In this document: positions 22,618 to 34,658 of the stretch, one piece after another
Numbering within the stretch: the stretch's first letter is position 1
Layout of the letters: each line of letters starts with the position of its first letter
Assembly (NCBI GenBank): GCA_036872755.1
Contig: JAVHNS010000005.1
Coordinates: 1,674,001-1,738,000, forward strand
Reading direction: 5' to 3'
Origin: Orbilia blumenaviensis
Lineage: Eukaryota; Ascomycota; Orbiliomycetes; Orbiliales; Orbiliaceae
DNA length: 64,000 bases
Program-made: the position numbers and the translations under genes
The notes under the pieces: generated by a model
The model's input: the letters and a program-made list of their open reading frames with translations, nothing else
What the model was told of the DNA's origin: nothing
Databases searched by the model: none

Positions 22618-23523
22618 ATGCTTTGTAAGAAGTTCCTACGAGCCTTCAGTCGAAGAAGCAGAGAGAGGAGGCAGGGGAAGAAGGAGACGAGCCAAGTCTT
22701 TAGCACCAAGATGATGGTGGTCGCTCCAATTACCATGGGACTAGCTTTCCCAACGATGTCGCCAACTGAGGCGCCATCGGGTATACCCGCCCCCCATCAA
22801 CCAGCCATCACGAGGGACGAGGTCCCAACTGTTGCTTATGTATCCCCTGGCCCACTGGACAAATATAGCCAAGAGGAACCGATGGCCATTGATGGCATTC
22901 CTCAGTCCACTTTGTTGCAGGCGGGCAGCTTTGAAGGAGGAGAGGAAAGAAGAATGGTAGCGCCAGAGCGCGAGTTCGGTGGGCTTCCAGCCCCCGTTCC
23001 GACCAAGCCGGCTACCAGTGGTATGGCCAAGGGCCTAGGGCTGCGGCGTTGGGTCGCCTCGCGGGTCGCCTCCGTCAAGCAACCAGCCAGGAGCCCCGTT
23101 GGAAGGGGTTTCCAATACTGGTTGCGAGACGATGTTGGCGACCTAACAGTCGACCTAACAGATGCCCGACTCTACGGCAAGGACAGGCCAGGGCCAAAAA
23201 GAACTGTCCACCCACGTCCCTGGGACACTGTTTTGGTGGCCAATCCCACACCCCCAAAAGCTGCCTGTCGCGAACAGTACCGAGAATTCGCCAGGGAGGC
23301 CTGGTATAGTCACCCAAACGGGTTTGGGGGCGACGATGAAGAACTGGCTGCTTTTGAGCAGTGGATGGCCGGCGGAAGGCTACCAACTGGGGAAAACCCC
23401 GCCGTCTTCGTCCCTACCCATGCGAGCTTCTATCAAGCTCAAGGGTCCCGTCCACCCCCCCAAAGCCTCTGCAAGTTCCGCCCAAAGGCAAACTGGAGCT
23501 CAGTTGCACCAGTTGTCTGGTGA
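22618..23523 (+). CDS. Tandem orphan family, copy D (intronless, complete C-terminus)
   Basis: A single open frame of 301 aa. It starts MLCKKFLRAFSRRSRERR (basic), then VVAPITMGLAFP, a weakly kept YSQEEPMAIDGIP block, WVASRVAS, GFQYWLRDDVGD, LYGKDRPGPKRTVHPRPWDT, YREFAREAWYSHPNGF, EELAAFEQW and SFYQAQ, ending NWSSVAPVVW. It lacks the exon-junction blocks RGIxAPTxxxGPTR and LRALExYxxLEERA of B, C and E, so the intron and its flanks are absent as a unit. This is the only copy with an unbroken frame to the conserved terminal Trp, and it provides the reference for the TAG codons in A and B. There is no signal peptide or membrane segment. Function unknown. Confidence 0.75.
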   Translation: MLCKKFLRAFSRRSRERRQGKKETSQVFSTKMMVVAPITMGLAFPTMSPTEAPSGIPAPHQPAITRDEVPTVAYVSPGPLDKYSQEEPMAIDGIPQSTLLQAGSFEGGEERRMVAPEREFGGLPAPVPTKPATSGMAKGLGLRRWVASRVASVKQPARSPVGRGFQYWLRDDVGDLTVDLTDARLYGKDRPGPKRTVHPRPWDTVLVANPTPPKAACREQYREFAREAWYSHPNGFGGDDEELAAFEQWMAGGRLPTGENPAVFVPTHASFYQAQGSRPPPQSLCKFRPKANWSSVAPVVW

Positions 23524-25128
23524 AGAACGGTACAACGTTCACGGGGCACCGCCCCTTTTTCTTCCCACCCCAGCCATAGCCATGCCGTCTAATTCTAAAA
23601 CCTAGTTTCGTACCAGTTCAAGCGTTCGGTAGGTCTACCCAGCCCCAATCCTTATATTGGCCTTTAATTTACTTTATATACAAATTTTGGCTCAGATATC
23701 ACAGCAACAAAAAAAATCATGCCCGCTAATCTTACAAACTCACACAGAAGACATGCCTTCCCACTTTTATTTGGCAGGGGAGCAAACCGTACACATAAAC
23801 CGAGGACAACGTCGAGAAGACCTGACTACATACAGGGTGGATGGTGATATCTGCCTAAGGTGGCTTGAACCCAATATTCTTCGCAGATATCAAACCAACG
23901 TATTACACATGGTTCCCTCCAACCTCCTCCTCTATCTCGATTGCGGCTCGATCAAGTTTCTCTCGCACAGTTGGTCATACTATATGCTAGGGGGGAATGA
24001 TTCACTTTCTTAGTCTTGCGTCGTTCGTTATTTTTTTGTTGTACTGTTACCTCTTGTTAAAAAAATTCGCTTCTTCAGAGTGGTATTATGATAACCACCA
24101 ATGCTAGTCTGATTTCTGTTTATAATCCCCGCCTCGTACCTCAACTTCCTAATCGTTAGGTTATTCTTATAAAACTCATGTGTAGTCATATACCTTCTAT
24201 CATATTATCTCTAGCCTACATGAAAACGATAGCCTCCATGCATTCTCGTGACCGATACGCCTTCGGCTCGGAACGTTGGGTTTTAAACTGTTAAATGTGT
24301 TATTATCGCAATATTAAAACTGGGATGGATCCGAATGCACGAACCAGTCTCGACGCTAGACTAGATGCACGAACATAGATCTAAATGCTGGATGAGCGAA
24401 AATTTGAACCATTAGTGCATGAGATAACTTAATCGAGCTGGCGCGATATTAAACTGGTAGTATAATATCCTTGCGTATTATTTTCTATACTAATTGATAT
24501 CGATATCTGAAATCCAGATGTGTATACGTACAGGTCTTTAGTAAATTAACGATTGTTAGATCGATGACTTAAGGGCTCCCATGTAGTTGACCTAAGGAAT
24601 TATAGCCTCCTGTATTCACTAAGTATATCTACAGAGTCTACTACTTTCCCTCACGGTACCCAGGGACCAAAACATTATATGAATTCAGAACCCGAATGAT
24701 ACAGCGCAACAATGGCCCGATAGCATAGACAGCTGGGTCTGTAGCAGGTATACTGAGCTAAATAGAAAGCATATGTACTAAACTGTAGTGTGCCCATACA
24801 GTGAAGCGGGACACAAGAAGGGCCGCCGAGACTACAATGAAGTATGTATGTAAGTAGTCGAGGGTCTAGAGAGTTGGGATTTAAAGGTAGCAATCGTAGT
24901 GCTTGATACATTTTTTGTATACACAAACCTTTCCTACATAACCAACCCCGTTCTTCCTTCCTCCCTTTCATCACCATCACTCTCTACCCTCCCGTACCGA
25001 CTAACCATCATCATCATATCACAATCATCATCACTTTAATTCACTCCCGGTAGGCTCGCCAATCCACCCTCTTTCCCCAGAGAAGATTCCTTTCCTAACC
25101 AAGTAAGTTGCATCAGAACGCGTTCAAT
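23524..25128. other. Intergenic region between copies D and E
   Basis: No gene is supported. The frame at 23657-24013 has no family features. A pyrimidine-rich, TCA-repeat leader (24950-25040) precedes copy E. Confidence 0.5.
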
Positions 25129-26213
25129 ATGACTTTTTACGACAAGCTTTTGGGGGTCTTCCATCGGGGGCCCAAGGCAAAGCAAGAGAAGAAGCAGAAG
25201 AATGGGCACCAAGGCGATATTCTTCGCCAGATGCTGCAAGTTCCTCCAGCTGCGGTAGGATTAGCCCTACCTGGTGTCTCGTTCAAATCTGCCCAGGTTT
25301 CAAGCGAGCTCCCCACTCCTCCTCCTCGTGTGGTCTTCAAGGACCAAGTTTCCTCCCGTTCGTTGCCCACCTATGGGCAAGAGGATCTGGTAGCTATTGA
25401 TATGGTGCCCCGGCCTGCGTATCCACGCAGCTTCTCGGCGGGTATGCTCCATGAGGAGCAGTCTCAAATCCGGTGCCATGCCCGGTACGAAACCCTCGAA
25501 CGAAGAGGCATAAATGTGCCAACCGTTGTTGTTGGTCCAGTGCGACGTAAGTGATGCCTCGTGTTATTATATCTGTTCAGTGACTGGCTTTGAATACTAA
25601 TGAAATTATTCCCCTAGTATCCGCACTGAGGGATTGGGAGGCCCTAGGTGAGAGGGCTGAAGCAGAAGTCAATCTTCCCCTGCCCGGTCTATTGTCGGCT
25701 GTTGGGGAACCTGGGTGCGAGTTCGTAGGCAATTCTGCCTACGTTCCGGCCACACCCAGGTTCCCCCGTGAAGAGAAGCCCCGTGCTGAAAGAGGGAAGA
25801 AAAAGTCCATTCGAGGCCGAATGGCACGTGTATTCCAGGTTAAGGGAATACAGAATGTCTTCACGTCAAACAGACCTAGGGCGAACAAAGTTACTCGACC
25901 GACCGGGAACCCCGCCGGCTCTGCTGGACAGGGTTTCCGTCTGTGGTTGAGGGATGGAGTCGACCCTTGGGCCGATGCATCGAACCCATGCCTACATGGG
26001 AGGGACAAGCCTGGGCTCCTTCGAACGGTTCACCCAAGGCCGTGGGTGACCACTATCGTCACAGCCGCCACAGCGCCAAAAGCCGTCCCACGCAAAAATT
26101 ACAGGGATTTTGCGAGGGAAATGTGGTTCTATTTCCCTAACGGGTTCGCCAGCGGCGCTGAAGAGTACAGCGCATTTGAGGAGTGGTTTGCCAATAGGGC
26201 GCCACAGACTTAA
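25129..26213 (+). CDS. Tandem orphan family, copy E
   Basis: Exons 25129..25546 and 25618..26213 give 337 aa. Exon 1 starts MTFYDKLLGVFHRG followed by a Lys-rich run. It has VPPAAVGLALPGV, LPTYGQEDLVAIDMVPRPAYPRS and RYETLERRGINVPTVVVGPVR. Exon 2 has LRDWEALGERAEAEVNLPLP, a basic middle, GFRLWLRDGVDPWADAS, LHGRDKPG.LRTVHPRPW, YRDFAREMWFYFPNGF and EEYSAFEEWF. The key Trp codon is intact (TGG). The frame ends at ANRAPQT, about 35 codons earlier than copy D, followed by a GAGC/GCTC hairpin, so the SFYxAQ/VAP.xW tail is missing. Among B, C and E it is the fullest two-exon copy without a suspicious stop. Its function is not recognised. Confidence 0.72.
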
Positions 26214-26631
26214 ATGTGGTGAGGAGCTGTTGGGGCTCATGTTGCCCCCAGATTTGTTACTGTGAGTCTCTTCATCTGATATTAATTTTTTTCTTCATAT
26301 CACTAACTTAGCTACAATAGCTTGAGAGAGATTGTATATACTTACTTTTGTTTCACGCCCTGTTGCACGGGTTTTTGGTAAGCCCCGGTTGAGATATATC
26401 CAAAACTTAATATCAACGAGCTGGTCGCTAATATATATGTATCTAGCCCTCTCTATTGAGCGCCATATCACTTTAAGGTGACATATTTGTTTGGTTTGCT
26501 TTGACTTAGGCAAGTATCTGCAGTGAAAGATAGGTTTGAGTGAAGTGACTAACTTTTCAGGTTTTCCGTCAATTTATAGACCAATTTATCCCAATTCTAT
26601 TTCTTCTCCTCCGAAATCAGCGGGTGCATTC

Positions 26632-26635
<4 letters not shown>

Positions 26636-26670
<35 letters not shown>
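26636..26670. repeat. (TC)n microsatellite
   Basis: An uninterrupted TC dinucleotide run of about 35 nt in non-coding DNA. Confidence 0.95.
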
Positions 26671-26676
<6 letters not shown>

Positions 26677-27043
26677 TCTAAAACCAACTGGTGCATTCTC
26701 ATTTTCTTTCCCGTCCTTTCCTCCATTTGTTATCATTCACCCTCCTTTCAACCTCCGCAAGCATCGAGTGTTATCCTTCTTTCACCCCCGTCTAGCCCCT
26801 ATAGCTTAGATTATTTTTTACTTTTTTTCACTAATGAGAAAGGACATTCACCTACCTCTTTTTTCCGACTAGCCTATGTTTAGAGTGCGGGTAGGTTGTT
26901 GAGAAGGGCGGTAGGGTGATGTCCCATTTACGTTTTGAGATATTCCTTCTGTCCCATTTATGCTATCGTTCCCAGTTGCAGTTGCAGTTTTGCTTCAGAT
27001 TTCATCCCCTACTTTTCAGCGTCAAGATATGATTGTCGTTCCG

Positions 27044-27060
27044 CGGGGGGGGGGGGGGGG
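27044..27060. repeat. Poly-G tract
   Basis: About 17 consecutive G residues in non-coding DNA. The length may be affected by sequencing error. Confidence 0.85.
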
Positions 27061-30000
27061 TTAATTGTTGTCGCCACTGTATTAAGATTCTACGGTTTCT
27101 TAAGAATGGCACTCTGCTAACTACGTCTCTATAAGTTCAAGATTTATGGTAATATATGGGGAACAGATTAAACTGGGTGAATGATAAGATAGAGAAAATA
27201 CAGATTTTCTTGTTTCAGTCATTTTTGCATTCATCATGCTCTACACCAATTCCATCATCACCTCTCAAGCTTTTTTGAGACCTAGTGGAATATTTTCCCA
27301 CCGCTGCCCGAAAGGTATGAGAAAGGGGTAGTTCCCAAGAACCTTTATTCCTTATGATCCACGGGTTAGCTACCTCCCAACCGTTGCATTTAGATGCAAG
27401 CGTTCAAGAAAGTGTTGCTAGTATGTTAGACATTTTGTGGGACATCCGAGTCTATGAACTTGACATTTGAGAGTATGGGCCTCGAAGAATATTCGGACCA
27501 AACGACACTAACAACAGACGATAATCGTGATAAGCTCTCTCGATAAGCCTAATCAAGCTATACTCTTCAAATATACTATTCTGACATACAGATACCGACT
27601 CACATCAAAACATGAAATTAAAAGGCCAAACCCGACTCCGAAGATGACCAAAATCAACTACATAACACCCATGCATAAGGCAACCAAGCCCAAGAGCTCC
27701 AACCTAGTCGGGGGGTTATATAAAGGCGAGGACCCTTAGCTTCCATACCCCTGTCAAGTTGACGTTCAAGTATAGCTCCACATACTCCGTGTGATCAATA
27801 CCGGCGGCCGTTGAGGATCCCGGTCCACACTATCACAAAAGACACAGACCCTTAGCATTCGTTTTACAACAATTAAGGTAACGGACGGTGAACAAGGTAT
27901 GTTCCTTACTAGTTCGCACTCGTGACCTCCCTATCCGTCTCTACAAACTCCTGGGTCTTGATAATCTGCAACCAGATGGAGCGTATACGCTGCCTTTCAG
28001 CTTCGGTTGCTGCATACTCGAATTTGCCTTGGAACCAGTCGAGCATGGGCCACGCTTGAGGTTTGCACGGCATGGTTTTTCTATGGAGTTGACTGCGGTT
28101 GGTGGGGGTTAGAGGGGTATCTGTATATTAAGATACGGTGGAGAGGGATCAACCCTGACGTTCAGAGTTTAGATATGCGAGGTGTAGGTTTACGGTGATA
28201 TATGTGTTTGTGGTATAGAAGGTCTAGAATTTGATGTCCGTAGTCTTTTTTTTCCTTCGTAGATGCTATATTGCAGCGATGTTAAAAGGAGAATGCGGGA
28301 GGTTCAAAAGCGCAGAAGACAGGGATTGAGTGAATATCAGGGACGAAATACTATCTACCGAGAATAATTATTCTTTCTAAGCTAATAAAGTTTCGTAGAT
28401 ACCTGCTGTTGTATTACAAGTGGGACAAAGAAAAAATAGTTTTTCAACTAAAAAAAAAAATCATTACACTATCATGTGCACAAAATCTGACTCGATGACG
28501 AAGCCAAGGAAATGTGACCTGTCGACGGATGGGGAGACTTGCAGGAATACTGGGCGTTTTCGTCCCATCTAACAGTCTTCTTGCCTTGGTAAAACGGAGT
28601 TAACCATGTGCTGATGTATGAACTACAATTTTGAGTTAGCCGGTTCTGTTAAATTTTACTAAGCTGTATGCACTTGTCCGAGTCAAGCTGAGATGAATCA
28701 AATGTCGATAATAATTTCCAAAATGTTAAATTTCAGATTATTATGGAATAGACGTAGCTTAAATTTAGTGTTCAGCGCGTAGGCTAATTATAAGACTAGT
28801 CTTTCGAAATAGGTCGTTTGGAACCAGCTTTGCGGGATACAAATTATAAATAGTGGCCACCACTCTTGGCTGTTCCGTCTTTATATATCTTTATCGCCTT
28901 TTCCGACCATGAATAACCTGGCCCTATCTATGACCAACTACCTGAATAAGCTAAATCAAAAGATAGGCAAGGGAAAATGTGCACATTAAATTCGGCGTCC
29001 ACAATCTCAAACCACTGCCCCTAAACTCGCAGGGGACAGGCAAATCGTCTCCGCACCAATGATAGTCCGGACGTCCAAGCAAAAGCTTGTGTTGGGGCGT
29101 GGGGGGTTCTCGGGCGACAAGGGTACAACGAGACATGGGCGGTACCACCCTTGTAAGGACCTTGACGATGAAGGGCTTCGGAACCCCATTTGGGAATCCA
29201 GAATCTCGAAGTCTCGATATTGATGTCCCCTTGGCGTTGAGGTTTCTCCACGGACTGGACGATATCTCGATGAGGCGGCTCATTTTAGGGGAGTTTACGA
29301 TATTGGAAAGACGAAGCCGCATCAAATTGTGGATTCGAGGGCCCCACCTTTAATTCTTGCCCGGGTTACACAACTCCACGCCATGCTTTTCTAGCGAAAA
29401 GAAGTCAGCCCGCGGAGATCGCAGTTCAAGTAGGGCAGATAGGCGAGATTCTTGCCCTTGTTTGATATGAGATTGGTGGGTACATAGTATATAAAACCCT
29501 TATCTACACCGTACTCCCCCTCCACCAAGGCGGCACGCGAGCGAGACAAAATTTAATGTTAGCCTGCGGCGTTTGATTAAAATCTGCCCGGTTCAACTTT
29601 TGCGTATTTTGGGGACACCGGAAGCCTCATGCCTCATACTTTCCGGCTACCGTGTGTGGGAATTGAGTTGCACTGTGCAGCTGTGGGATGTAGGAAGAGG
29701 TATGATCCAGGAGATATTCACCGGGGCGAACTTGGAAGCTGCACCAGGTGGATCCCGAATTAAAGGTTGCGGACGCCAGGTGCCTTCATGCACTATCAAT
29801 TTATGTACCTGTACTTCCATCTTTAATTGACAGTTACATGTACCACACTCCATCTTCTAGGAAGTTAACTAGTTTTGCTTCTTATCGCCGTACCTCCTGT
29901 TTCACAGCTTTTTGCATTTCGCAGTCAAAAAACTCGGAGATCTGGAGAAAGGCATCTCGAAAATCTGGAAATGTTTCAGCCACAATATTGCGGGCCTGGT

Positions 30001-31114
30001 CAAAGCTAAGCATCTTCTGCTCCACTCCTTGTCTCTTCTGACGTTATGATTGCAATTGCCATGGCTGAAAATTCCAATATAACTGAATTAGAATTCCGGA
30101 ATTGATAAAAATGCTCCACTTCAAGGACGCGGCTTAAGTTTTGAATACTCTGAAATAGAAACCTGCCATGGTATCGATAGACAATTACAGGTTTGATCTG
30201 TTATCAGACCACTAGTAGTCCTTCCGAGGAAACGAGACCCCACTTTCCTAATCCTTCAAGCTTGAATTGCCATCTGATCCTAAGGAGACTATGAACTTCC
30301 AGCCGCGAGAATATACAGCTAGATCATAAAACATCTTGGGGTGGACAAGGCAACCTAGACCCCGTTCCAAGATAACACATGTCGAACGAAACAAAGAACT
30401 TGCCTCCCGCGCTTCGCAAATGCCCCTCGTGGAGGGTGAGTGGGTACCATCTAGGTACCTGCCAAAAGCTTATCCCTACCATTGGATTGGCAAAGAAACA
30501 TGTCAGCTACTGAGAGTGGGGTCTCAAACATGCAGGAACGAGGGAAGGCCGGCAGATGCTGGTTCACTCGCCTATTCTGCTACATTACCGTCCCAGGCAA
30601 GGAAAGACGAGATGAACACCGTATCTATATGCCTTGCTATGCAATGTCCAATTACCAAGGCAAAAGAAACGAGCAAAAAAAGGAACGCGTAGAAATTGAA
30701 TTCGAAGCTACCCCCGTCGAAAACCGTTTCTCGGATTCCTTATATATAAGGAAAGTTTTAAAGGAGAATATTTACGTAAAAATATTTTTCATTCTCATCA
30801 CCTTTGAGCATTTGAAACCACTGAGCTACCTGCGATCCTATCCTCTTTCAAGCGTAATACTGGTATCCTTTTTGCCCTACCCACTTTACCCGCTTGAGTG
30901 CTACAACGGGTACCTACATATCCACCCCTCCACCCCGTCACACACGTGCGTAAGTTCATACCAAATCCAGCATTCTATTACCAAATACTTACCTCACAGA
31001 AATACAAATTCCTTAAGATCTTCTATTCTGTTGTAGATCCTACTACATCCATTTTTTTATACTTTCGTTTAGTTCCGGTTCCAGCGCCAGGGCGCTGATG
31101 ATATTTAGCAAGAG

Positions 31115-32868
31115 ATGACGCAGTTCCCGTACTTGCTTGACCGCCGCGGAGGCGCTTTGGCGGCACCTGCAACTGTATGGGGCGATAAAGTGCTTAACCG
31201 CGCGCTGTTCTCAGTTGCATTGTTTAGTACAGTGGGTTCTGCTTGGGTTGTACTGAGTTATGTTGTAAGTCGAAATCAAAATATTAGACAAAACCACACA
31301 TTTATTTGGATTTCAGATGTTAATTGCTCTGTTTAAATGGCAGTGTATCAAAGAGCTACGGTCGTATCGCCACCAATTGATTCTTGGGCTTGCGATATCA
31401 GATCTCTTAATGGCGCTGAATTTTATGTTTTCAGCGGGGTGGAATGTGGCGGGCGGAGATCTGGCGTTGGATGTGAGCAAGACAGCGTGTTCGGTAAACG
31501 GGTTTTTGACACAGGTGTTTGTGGTCCAGAGTATGTATTTGGAGTTTTCTATGTTCTAGCGCCAGGGATACTGATACAGTGGTTGGAATGTAGCGGACTG
31601 GTGGGTCCTAGTTATTGTAAGTTGGAGCTCTATGGACAATGCTGGAAGCAATATATCATGCTAATTCGGTGACAGGCAATTGCAACATACATTATCCTCG
31701 GAAACTTCAAAGCGCAGTCGCAGTTTATCCAAACACATGTGTGGATCCCATGGGTGGGGCCGTGGGTTCTATCCATAATTATTGCCGTTGCTTGTCACGT
31801 GGTCTTGGGTTATGGATATATCGGTACGTGCACTCTCATAAAACCCACTAAATTTAATTGGTTTTGACCACCAAGAAAAAATACACTAATAACATTTTGC
31901 TTGGTTCATAGGCGGTTGGTGCTGGCTTACCAGTGACCTTATGCGTCTCCTCGTAAACTTCATCCCCCGGTGGCTAATCGTCATTGCTATCGCATTGATA
32001 TACATCCGCCTCTACATGATAGTCCGAAAAGCCCGAAAGTGGGATATCGAAGGCGTTTCTCCAGATCCAGGCGATGATATGGCTGATACTAGTGTAATAC
32101 TCATGTCGGTCGGCAAGAAGGACAGAGAACGACGGGGTAGTGGGGTTTTGGTGTCAAAAGATGTTAGTGTGAGCTTCGGACGGAAAGGGTCAACTACGCC
32201 GACTTTTGTGACAATGGTGACGACTAGCGGAGCGGGGGATAGTAGAGAGGCAGTATCGAGTTTTAGTGAGAGGGAAGAAAGAGCTAGGAACGTCAATATC
32301 AGTAGTAGCCGGAGTTTGTCGCTAGGGATGAGGCAGCCGTTGAACGCAGCCCAGCTAAAGAGGGTAAGTTATATGCATACATGCATCCCCGACGCTGATC
32401 GATTTCGATCTTGCATTCCGACAAACTGATCCATGGAGCTAATGTGGGTTTTAATGCCACAGATTGCGAAGAAAATGATGGTGTACCCGCTAGCATATGC
32501 TATAATCTGGGCCTGTCCGACAGCGATCCGGATATATCAAGGAATTACCGGGACGAGGGCACCGCTGTGGATTACGATTGTGGATAAAAGCTGTAAGTAC
32601 CATGTCCTGGCACACCCCTACTGGAAGATCCTTCAGCCCGAATACTAACCCGATCAATTACAGGCATTGTGGTCCAAGGTTTAGTGGATGCAATTGTCTA
32701 CGGTGAGTACCAGATGCAACCTGCTGTTGCATTTTGCAATATTTCTGCGTTGTGTTGTAGACGCTGACCAAGAATTACTCAGGACTGAATGAGCGGGCAT
32801 GGCAAGGATGGCGAGATCATATCCGCCGGATAATATACAAAAACGAGGGCGGTCGGATCATTGGATGA
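31115..32868 (+). CDS. Seven-transmembrane receptor, cAMP-receptor-like (GprH/Crl-type) GPCR
   Basis: Eight exons, all phase-consistent: 31115..31264, 31317..31530, 31594..31616, 31676..31823, 31912..32363, 32463..32592, 32664..32702, 32783..32868 (413 aa). Recognisable blocks are TM1 (SVALFSTVGSAWVVLSYV), LRSYRHQLILGLAISDLLMALNF (TM2), CSVNGFLTQVFVVQTDWWVLVIAIATY (TM3, carrying the extracellular Cys), FIQTHVWIPWVGPWVLSIIIA (TM4), GWCWLTS in loop 2, FIPRWLIVIAIALIYIRLYM (TM5), a Ser-rich loop 3, YPLAYAIIWACPTAIRIYQG (TM6) and IVVQGLVDAIVYGLNERAW (TM7). The GWCW and PTAIRIYQ motifs favour the cAMP-receptor-like class over Git3. Such receptors couple to heterotrimeric G proteins at the plasma membrane; the ligand is unknown. 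Exon 3 is only 23 nt. Confidence 0.88.
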
Positions 32869-34658
32869 TATATCCATTTTTCCAATCTTCGATGCATTTT
32901 AATCTAATCTTTTCTCTCTTTTTTCATTTTTTTATCTACCTTATAATTTATCCTTTTTCCTTTTCCTGTCAATGGAGTACTTTTGAGCGTGTTTTTCTTT
33001 ATTTCCCTCGGCGCCATCTAGGGCGATACATACTTTTGCTTTTGCGGTTTCACGGACGGCGGGAAGACGAGGCATATTCGTGTCTACAGCGGATCTAACG
33101 GGTAGGGGAATATGGTAATTGATATATGTAATGTATGATTATAGTGTGATATCATGAGCTCAGGTGAGGCTATGGAAGGGGTTTATGATACCATCGACTG
33201 GTACCAGCTGGTACACAGCTCTGGTTCGCTTGGTAGCTTGTAATAGAATATTAGCCTTATCTGAGCCTGACAGGCTAACCCGATTACAGTGCGGGGATTC
33301 ATCCGCTAACACAGGTCGGCTCCCGACGAAACATTAACATGACAATGCCAATGTCCAGCAGAGTGTTTTATCGATGCACATGTGCGTGATGAAGGCCTGT
33401 CGGACAATCAGGGTCAAAACCAATGGGTTATGGCCGATTTCAAGGCGACAACTTTTTCCGATGGCTCGAAAACAAAAAAACAAAAACACTAGTAATACTA
33501 TCGTATCCGACAAATAGGATTTGTACTTTCAGGCATGTAGATACGAGGATAACCGCAAGATGGAGAGTTCCGAAGAGACAAGACTATGTGGCAACAGCTT
33601 AGTGCCGAAGTCATGACTCGTGGACTTGCTGCTTTCCGAGACAATTTGGAGCGAAGGGGGCCGGGGCGGGAAGAGTTCAGGGTCCTCCTCTGCAAGCTTT
33701 GTAACATCACAACAGTTTGCAGATTTGGCCGGTGCTAGCTAATTAGCTGCGCTGCCTGTCAGCCTTTAACAGCCGACACAATAAATAACAATCAATCAAT
33801 CGTGCATTCTAGCACGGCCATAGTACATTTACGTGTAATTTACATTACATTATGGTCGAGAGGGACAGGGTCTGAAGGAGGGAAGTACTTCTGGCCAGAT
33901 GGGCTCCTTTGGTAGAAGTTGGCTGGGTTTATTTCGCGTCGTGAATTTATATTATCTCTCCCCCCATCGATTCGATCGATGTTATATTTCTGCCGCGGTA
34001 CTACACCAATGTTTTAAAAAAAAAAACCTTTGCGACCTTCCAACGTCGTGATCTGTAAAATTCTTTCTTTGACTTGTGAAACTTACTTTTCGATCCCGTT
34101 CCGAAATCGAATAGTTGCTCTACTTCGTTGCTCATCTTATGTAATCGCACAGTCTCGACCGGCGGACAATTATCAATTGCATTGCTCTGGTTCGCTGTGA
34201 CCAAGCACCGGCCCCTGCCTATCTCGATTCCCCGGCCTGAACTAGCAGGGTCCCAGCGCCACCAAGCCCAAACGGAGCTGCTTAGCTTTCTCCATACTTG
34301 AAAGTACTATCCCAAACATTGGAATATTCCCGAGCCACCTGCCCTTCGGGTGAAGACCTTCTCATTCATATATAAATCTTGCCTTCCCCTGCTTGCATAA
34401 TCCCTTCCTTCCTTCATCTATTTTTCTGTCTGGTCGTGAATAAATTTTTATCTTATTTTATTTCATTTATTTTCATTGTTTTTTTTTGTATTTTCTGTTT
34501 GGGCTTGATTCGAAGTCGTGGTCTGAAAGCTTCATAGACACTTACAATATTACTGTTGTTGAACTCCTTATCTATCGCCCGCAATCTCGGATATCTGCAA
34601 ATACCACCTCGCATCATATTTAGATACCCCTTCCGATATAAATATACATATCCACACA
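32869..34658. other. Intergenic region upstream of cytochrome c peroxidase
   Basis: No gene is supported. The proximal part holds promoter-like elements of the peroxidase gene (a heat-shock-element-like GAATATTC at 34322-34329 and a TATA box at 34369-34377). Confidence 0.55.
34369..34377 (+). promoter_or_regulatory. TATA box of the cytochrome c peroxidase gene
   Basis: TATATAAAT lies 282 nt before the start codon and is followed by a CT-rich leader. The spacing suggests a leader of about 200-250 nt. The call rests on the motif alone. Confidence 0.5.

Larger units (their letters stand above)
26214..31114. other. Long gene-free stretch
   Basis: Nearly 4.9 kb without a supportable gene. It includes a (TC)n tract (26636-26670) and a G homopolymer (about 27044-27060). 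Short frames around 28951-29353, 29573-29830 and 30336-31036 lack family motifs and splice partners. The last kilobase before 31115 is presumably the promoter and leader of the GPCR gene. Confidence 0.5.

Noticed and set aside
30336..31036. Overlapping plus-strand frames just before the GPCR
   Set aside because: No motif, low-complexity tail and no splice link to the receptor; more likely promoter or leader.
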